Shown in pieces: positions 61,435 to 64,000 of a stretch of DNA of 64,000 nucleotides. Source of the stretch: Arthrobacter alpinus (GTDB taxonomy: Bacteria > Actinomycetota > Actinomycetes > Actinomycetales > Micrococcaceae); contig NZ_CP012677.1 of assembly GCF_001294625.1 (NCBI RefSeq), positions 3,038,001 to 3,102,000 of the forward strand. The letters are read 5' to 3'. The notes below the pieces were generated by a model. That model saw nothing but the letters and a program-made list of their open reading frames with translations, did not search any database and was not told the DNA's origin. The translations under genes and the position numbers were made by a program. Every line of letters starts with the position of its first letter. The first letter of the stretch is position 1.

Positions 61435-63114
61435 TCAGGCCGGGATGAGGAAGCCGTCCCTGACCAGGTTGCGCACATCGGCGCAGAGCCCGTCGGAGAA
61501 CTCCGCATCGTCACGTTCGAGCAAGGCTGCGAGCGCGCCTATCAGCTGGCCCACGGTGAGTTCGCCGTCGCTGGCCGAGACGAAGCCGGCCAGTTCGGTG
61601 CTGAGCAGGTTGGTGCGGCGCAATCCGGCACCCTGGCGCAGCAAGATCACACCCGGGTGTTCGGCCCCCGGTTTCTGGTGGCGTTCCTCGGTCACGTCTT
61701 GGGCCACGGTGAGGTATTCGAAAAGGATGTTTTCGTGGCGCTTCAGCCACTGTTCGCGCTCCAGCGTGGTGACAAGGTGAGGACCCACCGGCTGTTCGAT
61801 CGGGTACAAGATTTCCTCAAAGCGGGTGCTGGTGGAGAACGCACCGGGTTGTTGTGGCTGTGATTCGGGGCGGCGGAGCAGGATGTAGCCGAATCCGATC
61901 CCGGCCACATTGCGGGAGGCAAAGTCGAGCAGGTAGTCCTCGTAGGCGTTGGCGTAGGCGTCCTGGTCGCGGCCTTGCGAGGCGTCCTGCAACCACGTTT
62001 CGGCATACCCGCCGGGGCTGACTTGTTCACGCTGGATAAACCAGGCCTGCACGCCGTCCTGTACCCACTGCCGGGGGCGGGCGGCCCACTCAGGGGAGGG
62101 CCCGGCGTCGTCCGTCCCGCCTTCGGTTACCTCCCAATTGCCGAGCATCTGCGCCAGCCCACCCGGGGCCAGGACGGAGGGCAGCTCACGGACCAGGGTT
62201 TCGACGATGGCGTCGCCGGCCATCCCGCCGTCACGGTAGGTGAACTGCTCCCGGGCCTGCTCGCCCCGGCAGCGGGGGGTGATGACAAACGGCGGGTTGG
62301 AGACCACCAGGTCAAAGCGTTCGCCCACCACGGGTTCCAGCAGGCTGCCCAGGCGTAAGGAGACGCGGGCGTGCGGGTTCTCCGGCTCAAAGTCGGCGTC
62401 CGTCAGGCCCAGTGCGCTGGCGTTGAGCATGAGGTTGAACCGCGTGAAAGCCAGTGCGCGGACGGAAATGTCGGTGGCCACCACGGTGCTGGCGTGGTGC
62501 AGCAGATGGAAAAGCTGGATCCCGCAGCCGGTGCCCAGATCCAGCGCCCTGCCCACCACCTTCCGGATGGTGGCTTGGGCTAGGGTCAGTGACGCCTGGC
62601 CGATGCCCAGGACGTGGTCCTTGCGCAGCACGCCGGGGCGCTGGTGGGCACCCAGATCGCTGGCGACCCACAGATTGGTGTCCTGCTCGTCTTCGTTGGC
62701 CGCGGGCCATCCGTAAGGGCGCAGGTCCACGGCGGCCCGGACCATGACATCACGGTCCTGGGCACGGGTGTCACCGGGTTGATCTGCCGCATCACATTCG
62801 ATTTCAGCCACGCCCATCGCAACCAACGCATCCACGCCCGTGCGTGGCGCGGCTTGCCCCAGCTCCTTCGCCGACACAGTTTCTGCCAGCAACCAAAACC
62901 TGACCACCGTGGACAAAGGATCGGTGTTGCCGCGCAGCACAAGTGCAGCGGGCACGGTTTGATCCCGGCCCAGCGCTTGGTTGGCGTCCGCACCAAGGAG
63001 CTCCGCCACGCCGTCGACCGTGTAGTTGATGGCGCTCAAGTCCGCGGCTAGAGCCTGCATCGTGGCAGGGTTGTCGCTGCGTGGGGCGTCCGGGATGGTG
63101 GCGAAATCAGTCAT
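61435..63114 (-). CDS. Class I SAM-dependent methyltransferase (HemK-like, NPPF motif)
   Basis: A 559-residue protein. After an N-terminal domain of about 190 residues, a Rossmann methyltransferase core follows: ALDLGTGCGIQLFHLLHHAS (SAM loop), VVATDISVRALAFTRFN and FDLVVSNPPFVITPR, whose NPPF motif marks amino-group methylation of Gln, Asn or adenine. The C-terminal 200 residues are found in related actinobacterial proteins. The target is unknown. It is a large member compared with PrmC (about 280 residues). Confidence 0.85.
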   Translation of the reverse strand: MTDFATIPDAPRSDNPATMQALAADLSAINYTVDGVAELLGADANQALGRDQTVPAALVLRGNTDPLSTVVRFWLLAETVSAKELGQAAPRTGVDALVAMGVAEIECDAADQPGDTRAQDRDVMVRAAVDLRPYGWPAANEDEQDTNLWVASDLGAHQRPGVLRKDHVLGIGQASLTLAQATIRKVVGRALDLGTGCGIQLFHLLHHASTVVATDISVRALAFTRFNLMLNASALGLTDADFEPENPHARVSLRLGSLLEPVVGERFDLVVSNPPFVITPRCRGEQAREQFTYRDGGMAGDAIVETLVRELPSVLAPGGLAQMLGNWEVTEGGTDDAGPSPEWAARPRQWVQDGVQAWFIQREQVSPGGYAETWLQDASQGRDQDAYANAYEDYLLDFASRNVAGIGFGYILLRRPESQPQQPGAFSTSTRFEEILYPIEQPVGPHLVTTLEREQWLKRHENILFEYLTVAQDVTEERHQKPGAEHPGVILLRQGAGLRRTNLLSTELAGFVSASDGELTVGQLIGALAALLERDDAEFSDGLCADVRNLVRDGFLIPA

Positions 63115-63166
63115 GGGACAAGCCTAACGAGTCCCGGCGGCGCGCTGGTCGGGAACTAGAACCCCG

Positions 63167-64000
63167 TCAGCCGGTGCAGCCCTGCGGGCATTGCAGCGTC
63201 TCCGGGGCGCTGGCACAGTCGGCACAGTACAGGTTCAGGTTGCGGCAGCTGAGGTTGGAGCAGTTTTCAAACTTGTTAGTGGCGTTGTTGCAACGGATGC
63301 AGTGGCCGATCTCTTTGGCCTCGTCACTGAATTCCATGTGCATGCGCTTGTCAAAGACGTAGAGGGAGCCCTCCCACAGGCCCTTGTCCTTGAAGGCTTC
63401 CCCGTAACGGACGATCCCGCCGTCCATCTGGTAGACCTCCGTGAAGCCGCGGTTGACCATGAGCGAGCTCAGGACTTCGCACCGGATGCCGCCGGTGCAG
63501 TACGTGACCACCGGCTTGTCCTTGAGGTTGTCGTACTTGCCGGAATCCAGTTCCTTGATGAAGTCGTGGGTGGTGGCCACATCGGGGACCACGGCGTTTT
63601 TGAACTTGCCGATCTGGGCTTCGAAGGCGTTGCGGCCGTCAAAGAACACCACTTCCTCGCCGGCGGATTCCTTGGCGGCGACGAGTTCGTGGAGTTCCTC
63701 GGGGTTGAGATGGACTCCACCGCCCACGACGCCGTTTTCATCCACCTTAAGTTCGCCGGGGGCACCGAAGCTGACGATTTCCTCGCGGACCTTCACACTC
63801 AGACGCGGGAAGTCATCCCCGGCGCCGTCGGACCACTTGATGTCCATGTTTTTGAACCCGGCATATTCGCGCGTGGTCTTTAGATACTGCTTGAGATCCT
63901 TGATGTCCCCGCCCACGGTGGCGTTGATGCCGTCCTTGGACAGCAGGATCCGGCCAGTGAGCCCAAGTTTCTCGCACAGGGCACGCTGCCAGAGCTTCAC
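63167..64000 (-). CDS. trhO: tRNA uridine hydroxylase TrhO (rhodanese family), N-terminus outside the window
   Basis: Rhodanese-domain protein that hydroxylates uridine 34 of some tRNAs. Visible are the N-terminal ferredoxin-like part ([24 protein letters not shown]), [17 protein letters not shown], the rhodanese active site [18 protein letters not shown] and the Cys-rich C-terminal region ([19 protein letters not shown]). About 277 residues are in view. The conserved first 20-25 residues lie beyond the right edge, so the GTG at 64000 is not the true start. Confidence 0.9.
   Translation of the reverse strand: MKLWQRALCEKLGLTGRILLSKDGINATVGGDIKDLKQYLKTTREYAGFKNMDIKWSDGAGDDFPRLSVKVREEIVSFGAPGELKVDENGVVGGGVHLNPEELHELVAAKESAGEEVVFFDGRNAFEAQIGKFKNAVVPDVATTHDFIKELDSGKYDNLKDKPVVTYCTGGIRCEVLSSLMVNRGFTEVYQMDGGIVRYGEAFKDKGLWEGSLYVFDKRMHMEFSDEAKEIGHCIRCNNATNKFENCSNLSCRNLNLYCADCASAPETLQCPQGCTG

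Overview
The window comes from a high-GC Gram-positive bacterium, most likely an Arthrobacter-type member of the Micrococcaceae. This rests on base composition, frequent GTG and TTG starts, several probable leaderless genes, and actinobacterial markers: SecA2, the 32-residue ribosomal protein bS22, Rex, mycobacterial-like ppx/TIM-barrel/proC order, and a ResB/CcsB cytochrome c system. The species is inferred, not proven. No rRNA, tRNA, CRISPR array or complete mobile element was seen.

Layout. 0-3 kb: acetate kinase and phosphate acetyltransferase. 3-6.2 kb: membrane proteins and a RIO-family kinase preceded by a small ORF with a strong ribosome binding site. 6.2-9 kb: a Nudix/winged-helix regulator (NrtR-like) divergent from an SPFH (band 7) protein and a NAD-kinase-like protein, with two palindromes between them. 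9-15.4 kb: a DHFR-like reductase, SecA2, then a decayed pair (frameshifted HTH-like gene; HEPN-like/DUF3320-like gene with an internal stop and a frameshift), a phosphatase and an acetyltransferase. 15.5-18.6 kb: menB, menE, menA for menaquinone. 20.2-21.4 kb: a broken DUF559/AbiEi-like gene flanked by copies of a CTGCGCAAT motif. 21.4-25.6 kb: cytochrome c maturation (tlpA, ccdA, resB, ccsB). 26-31 kb: a phosphatase, YceI, Rex, a glutaredoxin-like protein, a HAD phosphatase, bS22, a BldC-like HTH protein and a frameshifted holin-like gene.

31.3-32.8 kb holds DAHP synthase. It is preceded on its own strand by a 19-codon leader peptide containing the run RWYAYF and by two strong RNA stems, which suggests ribosome-mediated attenuation by aromatic amino acids. 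34-46.8 kb is an L-rhamnose regulon: ABC importer (rhaTPQS), an extra fucose/arabinose-isomerase-like protein, rhaM, rhaI, a bifunctional aldolase/dehydrogenase and rhaB. A divergent LacI-family repressor is separated from it by four operator-like palindromes, one of them on the -10 of a strong promoter.

46.9-64 kb: glutamate dehydrogenase, an ArsR-type regulator with an unusual long tail, AcuC, TrkH/TrkA potassium uptake, a cassette of two MGMT-like genes around a sigma factor, proC, a 600-bp gene-free stretch full of repeats, a TIM-barrel protein, Ppx/GppA, topoisomerase I, a frameshifted mgtC, a class I methyltransferase and the truncated start of trhO.

Four genes (12.1, 13.0, 31.1 and 61.0 kb) are each restored by adding a single base. 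Either these genes are decaying or the sequence carries deletion-type errors. Read checking would settle which.
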